A stretch of DNA of 64,000 nucleotides from Anaspis maculata. Its lineage: Eukaryota; Arthropoda; Insecta; Coleoptera; Scraptiidae. The translations under genes and the position numbers were made by a program. The stretch is taken from contig OX421962.1 of assembly GCA_949128115.1 (NCBI GenBank), positions 8,216,262 to 8,280,261 on the forward strand, read 5' to 3'. Shown one piece after another: positions 56,501 through 64,000 of the stretch. Each line of letters opens with the position of its first letter. Position 1 is the first letter of the stretch. Below the pieces are notes generated by a model. The model saw only the letters and a list, made by a program, of their open reading frames with translations, had not been told where the DNA came from and did not search any database.

Positions 56501-58791
56501 GTCGGACTGTCAGGCTTAATTACGCAATGATGGGGTATAAAATACGACGAATCATTGGTTTTCGGCTCAATCATAGTTGACATGTGGCCCGAGGCCAGGT
56601 AGTCTTCCATGAACTCATTGTAACCCCTGCGAAGTTCGGGGTCACGACTTAGCCGCTTTTCGATTAGCAAAAATCTTTTGAGAGCGATATCTCTCGACCC
56701 AGGAAATGCGATCGGTTCCTTTTGTTTAAACGGTAACTTGACAGAGTAACGACCTGTCTCGTCTCTAGTCACCGACGATGTGAAGATTTCCTCGCAGGCA
56801 ATATCTTCAGGTGATGTAGGCGGTTTTTCAATAACTTCCTCGAGCTCCCAGAACCGCTTCAGCGACCGTTCAAGACAATCGTCGCTTTCAATGCGTGTAA
56901 AACATGTGGTCATTTCTCGCACGGGGCCACTTCCCGAAGGCCCGCTAACGACCCATCCCAGGAGCGTATTGAAAGCTGAGGGCTCGGTTTCACTATCACC
57001 TTGCACTAATCCCGGCAACAATAGGCTTCCATAAACATCACCTCCCAATAACATTTGCACCTGACTAGGTACAAAATAGTCCGGATCCGCTAATTTCAAT
57101 CCGATCAGGTGCTTCCAATCCGAATGATTGTCTACACGTACTGATGGTGTGGCATTAGCGATTTGAGGTAACACATGACAATGAACGATTTTGTTTGCCA
57201 TTGTGTTGTTGACCGAACGTATACTGCATTCGACTTCTCCTGGCGAAGTTATACCTGCGGACCCATTGTCGATACCATGGACCGTCAGTTTTGAAGGGGT
57301 ATAACGCAGACCCAATTTGGCTAAACAACTTCGCGCTATAAAACTCCCTTCGCTACAATTATCTAGAAGAGCACGCACTTTATGGTAATTACCATACGCA
57401 TCTCTAATCTCGATTACGGCTGTTGTTAGAAATACAGCAGTTTTTTCTATCGGGTTTGTAAGAGCCGTCACTGCGGTCAGCTGCGAAGCATTCTTCCTAT
57501 CCGAATTTTCTGTTGTTGAAGGGTGATTTACAACGTTATTGGACTTGGTTCTGTCGTCCCGACCAGAAAACTCGAAGTGCAACAACGGGTGGTGCTTCCC
57601 GTTACACGACGAACATGTTGCCTTGGAGGAACAATCGCGAAGCTGATGTGCCGAGCGCAAACAATTAATGCATAGTCTATTCTGCTTTGCTATATCAAAC
57701 CTCTCATATGGTGTTTTGGCAAGAAATTTTCCGCATTTTGCGACAAAGTGCGGTTCTTTGCATAAACCGCATTCAGCCTTACCTGCAGGTCCCGAATTTG
57801 AAACAAAAAATGCCGATCGCGATTGGTTTTGATTGAGGTATTTATTCGGCTGTTTATGCTGCGGTAGACCCGAGTGGCCTTTCGCATTATTACCTGAGGT
57901 TGCAATAGAGTCCAGTACTTGACACTGGCTTTCGATAAACGAAGAGAGCTCCAGAAATGTAGGAATTTTAGTGGGGTCATTCGAACGAAAATTAGACTCA
58001 AAGGCTCGCCGAGTTTCACTATCAAGTTTATCCAGAAGCGTATGTACCCACATGAAATCTTCGACATTATGGAGTTGCAAGGCTTTCAAGGCCGAACGAT
58101 TTTCACGAAATTTATCGAGAACATCCCTCAAATGCTTCGCGGATTCGAATTTATTGCGCGAAATATTTTGGATGTTGTTCCAATAATAAGACGCCAATTT
58201 ACGTTTGTTTTCATAACGATCCGTTAGTGTCTTGTAAGCTATCGGATAATTAGCATCCGAAAGCGTTAACGAATTGATTAAATTCAAAGGTTCACCCTTT
58301 AAAGAACTTATCAAGTATTGATATTTTGAGATGTTGGTTAATTGACTTTGGTCATGAACCGCGTTGTCGAAAAATTGTTTGAAGGCCGTCCATTCTGAAA
58401 AGCAACCATCGAAAGATTTCAGACTAATTTTAGGCAATTTCAAATTAGACCCCGACGATAAAGAAGAACTAGGGGTAGCTAGCTCGCGATTGATTTCCGG
58501 GAACCAAGTTGTATAAAGCAACTCAATGGAGGAAAGGGTTTTATCGAAGTCCCTACGAATAATTTCTTCGACGTTAAAATCAGGTTCCACTGTAGTCGAC
58601 AGATGAGCTAGTATAGCACTATGAACTATTTCAAATTTTTCGAAAATAGTTTGAGTCCGCGAAAACCGACGCTTGAACAAAGCCCTCAGGGGCAACTCTT
58701 CCTGACCACTCTCGGCTATTTCCAAAATTTCATTCAGCTGGTTTTTCAAACTCTCCCTCACAGCTTTGTTTTCCTTAAATTTTGCGGCCAT
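53590..58791 (-). CDS. BEL/Pao Gag-Pol polyprotein, 1733 aa
   Basis: One uninterrupted frame encodes all proteins needed for retrotransposition. In order: Gag with a DUF1759-type segment (about 120-280); three Cys-rich knuckles (C341-C353, C374-C387, C393-H401); an aspartic protease with D477 in LLDNCS; reverse transcriptase with FDAS (771-774), ADIRQMF (813-819) and catalytic YCDD (890-893); RNase H with D1067, E1110, D1142 and D1188; an integrase zinc site (H1378, H1383, C1413, C1416); the integrase core with D1448, D1514 and E1556; and a DUF5641-type tail (about 1605-1730). The length is usual for BEL/Pao. The ATG begins MAAKFKE, 559 bp inside the 5' LTR, and is the first in-frame start. 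The protease has Asn-Cys where Ser/Thr-Gly is usual after the Asp. The stop codon lies 33 bp from the 3' LTR. The protein would act in cytoplasmic particles and the nucleus. Confidence 0.97.
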   Translation of the reverse strand: MAAKFKENKAVRESLKNQLNEILEIAESGQEELPLRALFKRRFSRTQTIFEKFEIVHSAILAHLSTTVEPDFNVEEIIRRDFDKTLSSIELLYTTWFPEINRELATPSSSLSSGSNLKLPKISLKSFDGCFSEWTAFKQFFDNAVHDQSQLTNISKYQYLISSLKGEPLNLINSLTLSDANYPIAYKTLTDRYENKRKLASYYWNNIQNISRNKFESAKHLRDVLDKFRENRSALKALQLHNVEDFMWVHTLLDKLDSETRRAFESNFRSNDPTKIPTFLELSSFIESQCQVLDSIATSGNNAKGHSGLPQHKQPNKYLNQNQSRSAFFVSNSGPAGKAECGLCKEPHFVAKCGKFLAKTPYERFDIAKQNRLCINCLRSAHQLRDCSSKATCSSCNGKHHPLLHFEFSGRDDRTKSNNVVNHPSTTENSDRKNASQLTAVTALTNPIEKTAVFLTTAVIEIRDAYGNYHKVRALLDNCSEGSFIARSCLAKLGLRYTPSKLTVHGIDNGSAGITSPGEVECSIRSVNNTMANKIVHCHVLPQIANATPSVRVDNHSDWKHLIGLKLADPDYFVPSQVQMLLGGDVYGSLLLPGLVQGDSETEPSAFNTLLGWVVSGPSGSGPVREMTTCFTRIESDDCLERSLKRFWELEEVIEKPPTSPEDIACEEIFTSSVTRDETGRYSVKLPFKQKEPIAFPGSRDIALKRFLLIEKRLSRDPELRRGYNEFMEDYLASGHMSTMIEPKTNDSSYFIPHHCVIKPDSPTTKLRVVFDASCKDCRGKSLNDMLFAGPTLLKDLVSIVFNFRLHNIVFMADIRQMFRQINIDPEHRDYQKILWRFSPEDPLKEYTLNTVAFGVTCAPYLAIRTLHQLANDEETQYPLAAEILKSDIYCDDIVTGSDTIGNAFELQRQLIELLKLGQFELRKWACNSPALLEHLEPSCRLDSLEFDAEQPNSTVKVLGLRWLPGEDAFSFKVQPSSRPCTKRNLLSELARIFDPLGFLAPLTFFAKRLIQTLWCLGLSWDELAPPEILRRWEEYSAQLEEVSKLRIPRHCSINAYVSCELHGFCDASEAGYAAVVYLRIVSSDDVETNLLISKTKVAPLKKRPLPQLELCGAQLLAKLLMFVKRTYFTKLEISSITAWCDSTITLCWIRSQPIRLKTFVSNRVAYIQDRVPASNWRHVPSKENSADVASRGMLPSALIENQLWFKGPSWLKKPEDQWPNLKLSPSREEQELIGEAERNIVLVTKLVSEENSLLALINNSSSLTRLKNATAYVLRFVNRNRKRSYNTGPITRLEQENSLCALVKIVQRSTFCHEITKLADNQPGDKAWRKLSCFLDSDGIVRVGGRLANSNLAFNAKHPALLPRDNKLTTLIIRNVHETYLHAGLKTTQYLVAQNFWVLAASRAVRSVLSKCITCFKNKPVAATPLMGDLPSSRVQQGKSFECVGVDFGGPFTITMNKTRGGRTTKAYLCLFVCTATKAVHLEVASSLSTEAFLAALRRFIARRGRCTKILSDRGTNFVGAARQLGKLFAQAAELEAIEWHFNPPSAPHFGGLWEAGIKSAKTHLRRVVGLQILTFEEFTTVTTQIEAVLNSRPLCPVSTDPSDMSVLTPGHFLTLAPLTCLPDPNLENLSLNRLSRWQLLQRIHQSFWKRWQLEYLHTLQQRAKWHKPLKNLEVGQLVLIKGEDVSPLQWPVGRIESVHPGKDGIVRVATIRTTKGTYQRPVAKLCPLPTE

Positions 58792-59350
58792 TTTTCTATT
58801 ATTTAAAATTCGGGTAGAGGTCAGTAAGTACTCGTTTACCTAACTTGTATATCCGATGAGCGATAATATCCGGTCTTTATTGAAAACTAGGAACTAACAA
58901 CGCCTCTCGAGTCAGGGCACAGTCATAAATCTGTAACCCGAAGTCGATGTTCCAAAACGATTTCACGGATATTATATAGTTGGGATTGTAAAGTTCTAAA
59001 CATGTGTTTTCTAACGACAATGGAATGAATGACCGGTTGTCCCTTTTTTGCGTCAGCAAAGGCCAAGTGGCTTCAGTGAATCCACGAGTAAACGAATAAT
59101 AAGTGAGATACTATCGACACTTTTGGCGATACTAATCACGTTGTATAATTAAGAACCGAATGTTGTTAATTAAACAGCGATACGACAAATTAATATGCGA
59201 TACGATACGATACGATACGATACGAAAGTGTTATTAAACGAGATCGAATATCTCGCTAATTACACAAATAAAACTACCTATCAAAGTGGTAATTGTACGA
59301 ATACGATTCAATTGCAAGTCAAACTACGATATCCGGCTCGAAGGACCAAT
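58792..59350 (-). other. 5' leader of the BEL element
   Basis: The 559 bp between the 5' LTR and the gag start codon would be the untranslated leader and normally holds packaging signals. It contains a CGATA pentamer run (59197-59225) and no other open frame of interest. The primer-binding site is at its LTR end. Confidence 0.7.
59332..59348 (-). other. Primer-binding site, tRNA-Tyr type
   Basis: On the minus strand TGGTCCTTCGAGCCGGA begins two bases after the 5' LTR. Its complement, TCCGGCTCGAAGGACCA, agrees with the 3' end of insect tRNA-Tyr plus CCA as I know it, so reverse transcription is probably primed by tRNA-Tyr. The position and the TGG start are seen directly; the tRNA identity is from memory. 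Confidence 0.8.
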
Positions 59351-59892
59351 TGTTCGGCAGTAATTACGATGCTGCCTTTGTCCATCTGGTTAATCTGAAT
59401 GATTAAACCTTGGAAGGACCGATTTTACTAAACGACTCAAATAACGAACAAAACAAAACAACTTCCACACTAAATCTACAGAAGACATGACTTACCTATG
59501 TAGATCATCTGGTGGATGCGAAAGGGGTTGCACAATTTATAATAATTAGCGCGTGGACACATCAAGTCATTGTGGCACACACGTCTATTCGAAACGACTT
59601 TCTACGACGACGACTGTATAACGATTGATTCTATTCTTTTCTATGCGGGCCAAGAAGTCTGGTCCGCTCCTTTGGGGGTGGCTTAGGGTTGCACACATGT
59701 GTTAGGTAGGTACCTAACCCCCACTTGTTGAAGCCATGCTACTTAGTTTCAGGTGGAAGCAGACAATTCACAAGTGTAACTAATATACTATAATTAACGC
59801 GACACGAATTTACAATTACCACTTATCAATTATTATAATGGATGAACTATAAGTATAACTAAACTAATACCGCACTGACTTGGCACCGAACA
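59351..59892 (-). repeat. 5' LTR of the BEL element
   Basis: 542 bp, same ends and sequence as 53015-53556. Being upstream on the minus strand, it should carry the promoter of the element. No canonical TATA box is obvious near its start on that strand. Confidence 0.96.
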
Positions 59893-59897
59893 AAACC
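59893..59897. repeat. Target-site duplication AAACC, right copy
   Basis: AAACC directly follows CGAACA of the right LTR and matches 53010-53014. The bases beyond it continue the fold-back core (CAAATATCTC). Confidence 0.9.
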
Positions 59898-60322
59898 CAA
59901 ATATCTCAAAGATGAAGCCTTTAATCAAAATTTTGCAAGAGTAACTTTTTTTCTCTAAATTGAACGTAGAATTCAAAAATTGGAACCATTTCCAAAAATA
60001 TTCAGGGAGTCGAAAAATAGGGGGGAAGGGGGGAAAGTACCCCCTATTATCTCCGCCCCTAAAAATGTTCGATGAATTCTTCAAAAAGTTCGCTATTTTT
60101 GTTCAATAGAGACTTATTCCAATAAACTTTGGTTGAAATTTGGATATAATCGGTTCAACGGTTCAAAAGTAATGCTAAAAAAACTGTTTTCAAAAAACAA
60201 CTTTGAAGGCCTGTATCTCCGTTATTACGTTTGCGAAGGTATTTTTATCAAGGAAGTCCCCTTATTTTTCAATTTTCTACCTCCCTGTAAATTTTGTTGC
60301 ATTAATTTCGGGACACCTTGTA

Positions 60323-63300
60323 TATCAAGATTCGTCAGTCTTTCAGGATTCAGGACTAAACTCAAACATTTAGCCTATATCAAAATAAGAGTTTACGACT
60401 TCACTTTGGAAATTCAGACTCAACAATTAGATAATAACCCACCTATACTAGAGCATTTAGATTTGAACTCGTTATTTGCCCCTTCATCGTATTCAGAAGA
60501 TCAGAACTCTCGAATTTATCCACAAAGGTAAATAAGTAGTCAAAACGTTATAGGGATTAAAATTTGTATCGCACTCAGACTTTGCTTGATCCTGGAAACT
60601 CAGACTTGAGCTCTCCCGATTTCTCAGAAACTCAGGGTCGACCTCTGAATTTTCCACTTCCCGTAGATTGAGATCTTTTGGAATATCGGAAATTCAGACA
60701 TAGATTCTGGTATTCTAACTTCACCTCGAAATTCAGACTGAAACTCGAAAACTCTTAGTTGATGTCGGGAATTCCAAGATTATCTTGACGTCTTAGACTT
60801 TGAGTCGGAATTTTCGCTTTTATTGAATTCAGAATTCCTGATTCTATTGAACACGGAAGTTCTATGAATATTTCAGAGACATCATGTCGGAAATTCATGC
60901 AGAAATCATCTCTGGCATGTCAACTTAATTTAGGAATTCAGACCTGAACTAGGAAATTTTAACTTGATCTCGAAAATTTCCAGTTAATCCCGGATATTAT
61001 AGGATTATCTCGGATATTTTAAAGATTGTCTCGGATATTTCAAGACCATCTCGGAAATTCCATCAAGTTGAATTCATCAAGTCCATCAAGTCCATTGTCG
61101 CATTTACCAAGTTCAAGATGTCCGACTTCATCTCAGAAATCAAAATCCAAACTCGAAAAAATTAAAAGTGTTCCCAGGATTCAGACTTTCTCAAAAACTC
61201 TACTTTTAGTCCGGAAGTTCAGACTCAAAAACTCCAAGATTATCTCAGAGAATTTGACGTGGTCTCAGTATTCCCAATTTTGTTTGAGGAACTCAAGTTT
61301 TCGATAAATTTTTTAAAGTTTCCTCAGAAATTAAGAGTATATCTCAAAAATTCCGACTTTATTAAGGATAGTCTGGAATTTTCTCTAAATCCTGACTTAT
61401 CTCAAAAATTCTGAATTTGAAATTAAGACCTGATTTTTTTCGATTGCATCAATTTCGATATTTCCCACTTATCTGAGAAATCATGGTTTTTATTGATTTC
61501 AAAACTTCGCCTACGAAATTCAGACTTAATCTCGGATTATCTGAGATTATTTCGGAAATTCGAAATTTTGGTTCTATCATCGGCTTCAAAACTTCCGACT
61601 TATTTCTATAATTCAAGCTTGAGTTCGATAGCTCAAAATTATCTCGTTTCATGGAATTTATCTAGGGAGTCCCAAAACTTCATTTTGGGAATTGTGACTT
61701 TATTTAAGGAATTCTGACTTTATTTTAGAAAGTCTGAGGTCATCTGGGGAATGCTGACTTCATTAGGAGACTTAACCGAATCGGACTTTTTCAATTTCAT
61801 TTTGGAAATTTCAAGTTCGTCTGGGAAATTCAGATTTCAAATTCTGAATTTCCCCTTCTCCTTCTGTTTAGCTCAGCTCAGACTTTCCGACATTACTTTG
61901 GACCAGTCAGACAGTGCCGGGAATTCCGATTTACCTCAGACCGCTTGCGATCTTATCTCGAAAATTCAGACTTCAACTCGTGAATCCCGAAGTCATCTCT
62001 GAAATCCATATTTATTTATATGAAATTTTTGCCTGATCTCGGAAATACAAAGCTGAATTTGGAATTTCCACATTCATCAAATTCAGAATTTTCGACTTCA
62101 CCTCAAAAATTCGAACCTAAACCTAACCCAACCTATTTACGATTTTGTTTCAACAACTTCAAGTTTCCGAATAGTCGGACTGGAACTCCAAGTCTTCGGT
62201 TGTTGTTAAACTCAGATTTTTTCATTATATCCCGGAAATTCGAATAATATATCGAAAATTCCATCTTCGATCATCTTGAAAGTGCAGATGATATATTAAA
62301 ATTGAAACCTAATTTCAATCTCAAAATTTCCAACTCTATCTCCGAAATTCAGGTTTGATCTCAGAAAATCTGAGATTATCTCGAAAATTCAATTTCGCTC
62401 ATAGATTCAAGTTTGAGTTCGGAAACTTGAAATTTATTCATTTCATTCATTTATTTCGGAAACTCTGACTTTATTTCGAAATGTCTGAGATTATCTGGGA
62501 AACGCCGACTTCATTTTGAGACTTAATCGTATCGTTTCGATTTAATTTTGGAAATTCTGAGCTCTTCGGAAATACAAATTTGGACTCTGGAATACAGTTT
62601 CTAGTGGGCTCAGAATTTTCGACATTTTTCTGGACATTCAGGCAATGTTGGGAATTTTGATTTATCTCAGAATTTTTGATTTCATCCTAAACAGATAATG
62701 TGAATTCCGACATTATCTAAAAAATTCCCTCGACTAACTCATGAGAAATTCCAGCTCAAATTTGAAAATTGGAATTTCTGCCTTCATCGTACTCATAACT
62801 CACAAATTCATCTCAGAAATTCAGACTTTAATAAGGAATTCCGGCGAAATCTTCAAAATTCAGACCTATTTTGAGATTGTGTGAAGAACTCCAATCTAAT
62901 CTAGTAAATTTCGACTCAAACTCTAACATTCTGGGATTATGTCGAAAAATCAAACTTGAATTCGGAATTGTTGCATTTATCAAATTCACAATGTCGGGCT
63001 TCATCTCGGAAATGTGAACCTAGATTCAAAAATTTTGAAACAATCCCAGAATTCGGACTTCATCTATTTTTCAGAAATTCTATTTTTATTCCGGAAATTC
63101 AGGCTCAAAAATTCTGAAATAATCTCGGATATTTCTGAAAAGGTTTCAGTATTCCCGCTTTTGTTCATGAAACTCTTAAGTTTTTTCGATATTCAGACTT
63201 GAACTCTAAGTCTTTGATTTTTGTTACACTCAGAATTTCACAAGTTCTCCCGGAAATTCAAACAATATCTCGAAAATTCCGACATTATCTAAGATATGAC

Positions 63301-64000
63301 TGGAATTTTCTCGAAATTCTAACTTATCTGAAAAACTCTTGGATCATCTCGAAAATTCACACTTGATAACGTGATTGAGACTTATATTCAGAGATTTCTA
63401 ACTTTATTTCGGAAACTCTGAGATCATATGGGGCTGAGGAACACCGACTTTTGCGACTTGATGGGATCGGACTGTTCCACTTTTTTTTTGGAATTCCCAA
63501 GTTTTTCTCGGAAGTTCAAAACTCAACTCTAAATTCTTCTTTACATCAGGATAAAAAAAATTTCGACTTCATTTTGGACGCTCAAATAATGTCGGGAATT
63601 TCCATTTATTCCAGAATTTTCGATTGTTCCCTCGAAAACTCCGACTCAATAAGAAATGTTCACACAAACCTGAAAATTCAGAGTTGAACTAGGAATGTCT
63701 GCTTTTATCGTACTCGGAACTCTCGAATTCATTTCAGAAACCAAGACAAACTCGGAAATTCCATCGATATGTTCGACATTTTGACCCAATTTGTGACTTA
63801 TCTGCGAAATTCGGAGATCATGTTGAAAATGCAGACTTGAGTTCGAAATTGAAGCCCAATTTCAGAATTTTATTTTCCATCAACCTCGAAATTTTCGACT
63901 TTATCTCCGAAATTTAGACTTAATCCCGGAAAATTTAAGATCATCCCAAAAACTCAAGCTTGGGCTCGAAAATTTGTGAGTTATAGATTTATAGAATCAA
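60323..64000 (+). repeat. Degenerate short-unit satellite
   Basis: The theme ATCTCGGAAATTCAGACTTGA (unit roughly 20-25 bp, very variable) repeats without a break, with variants such as CTCGAAAATTCCGACTTC and GAATTCAGAATTTTCGACTT. A longer rhythm is seen in blocks carrying GAGACTTAATCG, CTTTATTTCGGAAACTCTGA and CATCTGGGGAA (61730, 62490 and 63430), so there is also a higher-order period of roughly 0.75-0.95 kb. It continues past the window. Open frames of up to about 90 codons are repeat translations. Confidence 0.82.

Larger units (their letters stand above)
53015..59892 (-). mobile_element. Complete BEL/Pao LTR retrotransposon (6878 bp)
   Basis: Two 542 bp LTRs flank a single gag-pol frame on the minus strand. 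The LTRs begin TGTTCG and end CGAACA. A 5 bp duplication AAACC lies at 53010-53014 and 59893-59897. A tRNA-type primer site sits 2 bp inside the 5' LTR. All expected domains are present and the frame has no stop or shift, and I found no difference between the two LTRs when reading them side by side. This fits a very recent insertion that may still be able to move. There is no env-like frame. Confidence 0.97.
52411..60322. mobile_element. Fold-back, TACAGGGTGTCCCG ends, split by the BEL element
   Basis: Left end TACAGGGTGTCCCGAAATTA and right end TAATTTCGGGACACCTTGTA pair. Arms share AATGCAACAAAATTTACAGG, GTAATAACGGAGATACAGGC and GGGGCGAAGATAATAGGGGG. Removing the BEL/Pao element and one copy of AAACC leaves about 1.03 kb with its centre rejoined as TTTCAAACCCAAATATCTC. 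The same centre reads TTTCGAACCCAAATATCTC at 50733, an empty-site analogue. It has the same architecture as 18043-19094. Confidence 0.88.

Noticed and set aside
53724..58227. Plus-strand open frames opposite the BEL gag-pol
   Set aside because: They are antisense shadows of a long coding frame with no independent motifs.
53015..59892. env-like gene (BEL errantivirus)
   Set aside because: Only 33 bp separate the pol stop from the 3' LTR and no other frame of suitable size exists in the element.

Overview
The window is eukaryotic and reads as gene-poor, AT-rich, transposon-packed arthropod DNA, most likely from an insect. Reasons: an intact BEL/Pao LTR retrotransposon (an animal-only group), tRNA-derived SINEs, hAT-type and TTAA-type DNA transposon copies, several satellite families and no bacterial-style gene density. 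I cannot name the species. The only long intact gene is the BEL/Pao gag-pol on the minus strand at 53590-58791. One further short stretch (47294-47546, minus) looks like a possible host exon, and one (19926-20138, plus) is a broken YqaJ-type nuclease domain inside a transposon.

Layout. 1-4216: satellite with a 172-173 bp unit (direct at 1-760, decayed copies in both orientations later) and two small hairpin elements. 4217-5994: a large fold-back element carrying a SINE. 6235-11400: a related satellite built of AAGCTT-rich units of about 150-170 bp in a higher-order arrangement; inverted copies lie at 26700-28920. 11441-26420: a patchwork of nested DNA transposons: a hAT-like element (12905-15936) hosting a 2.2 kb fold-back; a 3.9 kb TTAA-flanked element (17375-21308) hosting a fold-back, a MITE and the YqaJ remnant; and a family with ACTTCCCCGAC ends (22125-25184) hosting another fold-back. 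28921-37235: more fold-backs and half-elements. 37560-42960: a satellite with a unit near 340 bp, broken by a hAT MITE with a perfect 8 bp target duplication. 43085-45690: a palindrome containing a solo LTR that contains a fold-back. 49740-64000: a degenerate short-unit satellite split by two adjacent fold-backs, the second of which carries the BEL/Pao element.

The dominant theme is a set of long palindromic (fold-back) elements whose outer ends read TACAGGGTG...CACCCTGTA or close variants, often beside a duplicated TA. Their interiors differ but several share the same ordered modules. In three cases a TACAGGGTG element sits exactly at the centre of another palindrome. This modular fold-back group is the best candidate here for something not well described. 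Nested junctions give relative ages: the BEL element is the youngest insertion I can date (both LTRs 542 bp and identical as read), and its host fold-back is younger than the satellite it interrupts.

All coordinates and similarities were read by eye; identities are not computed percentages.
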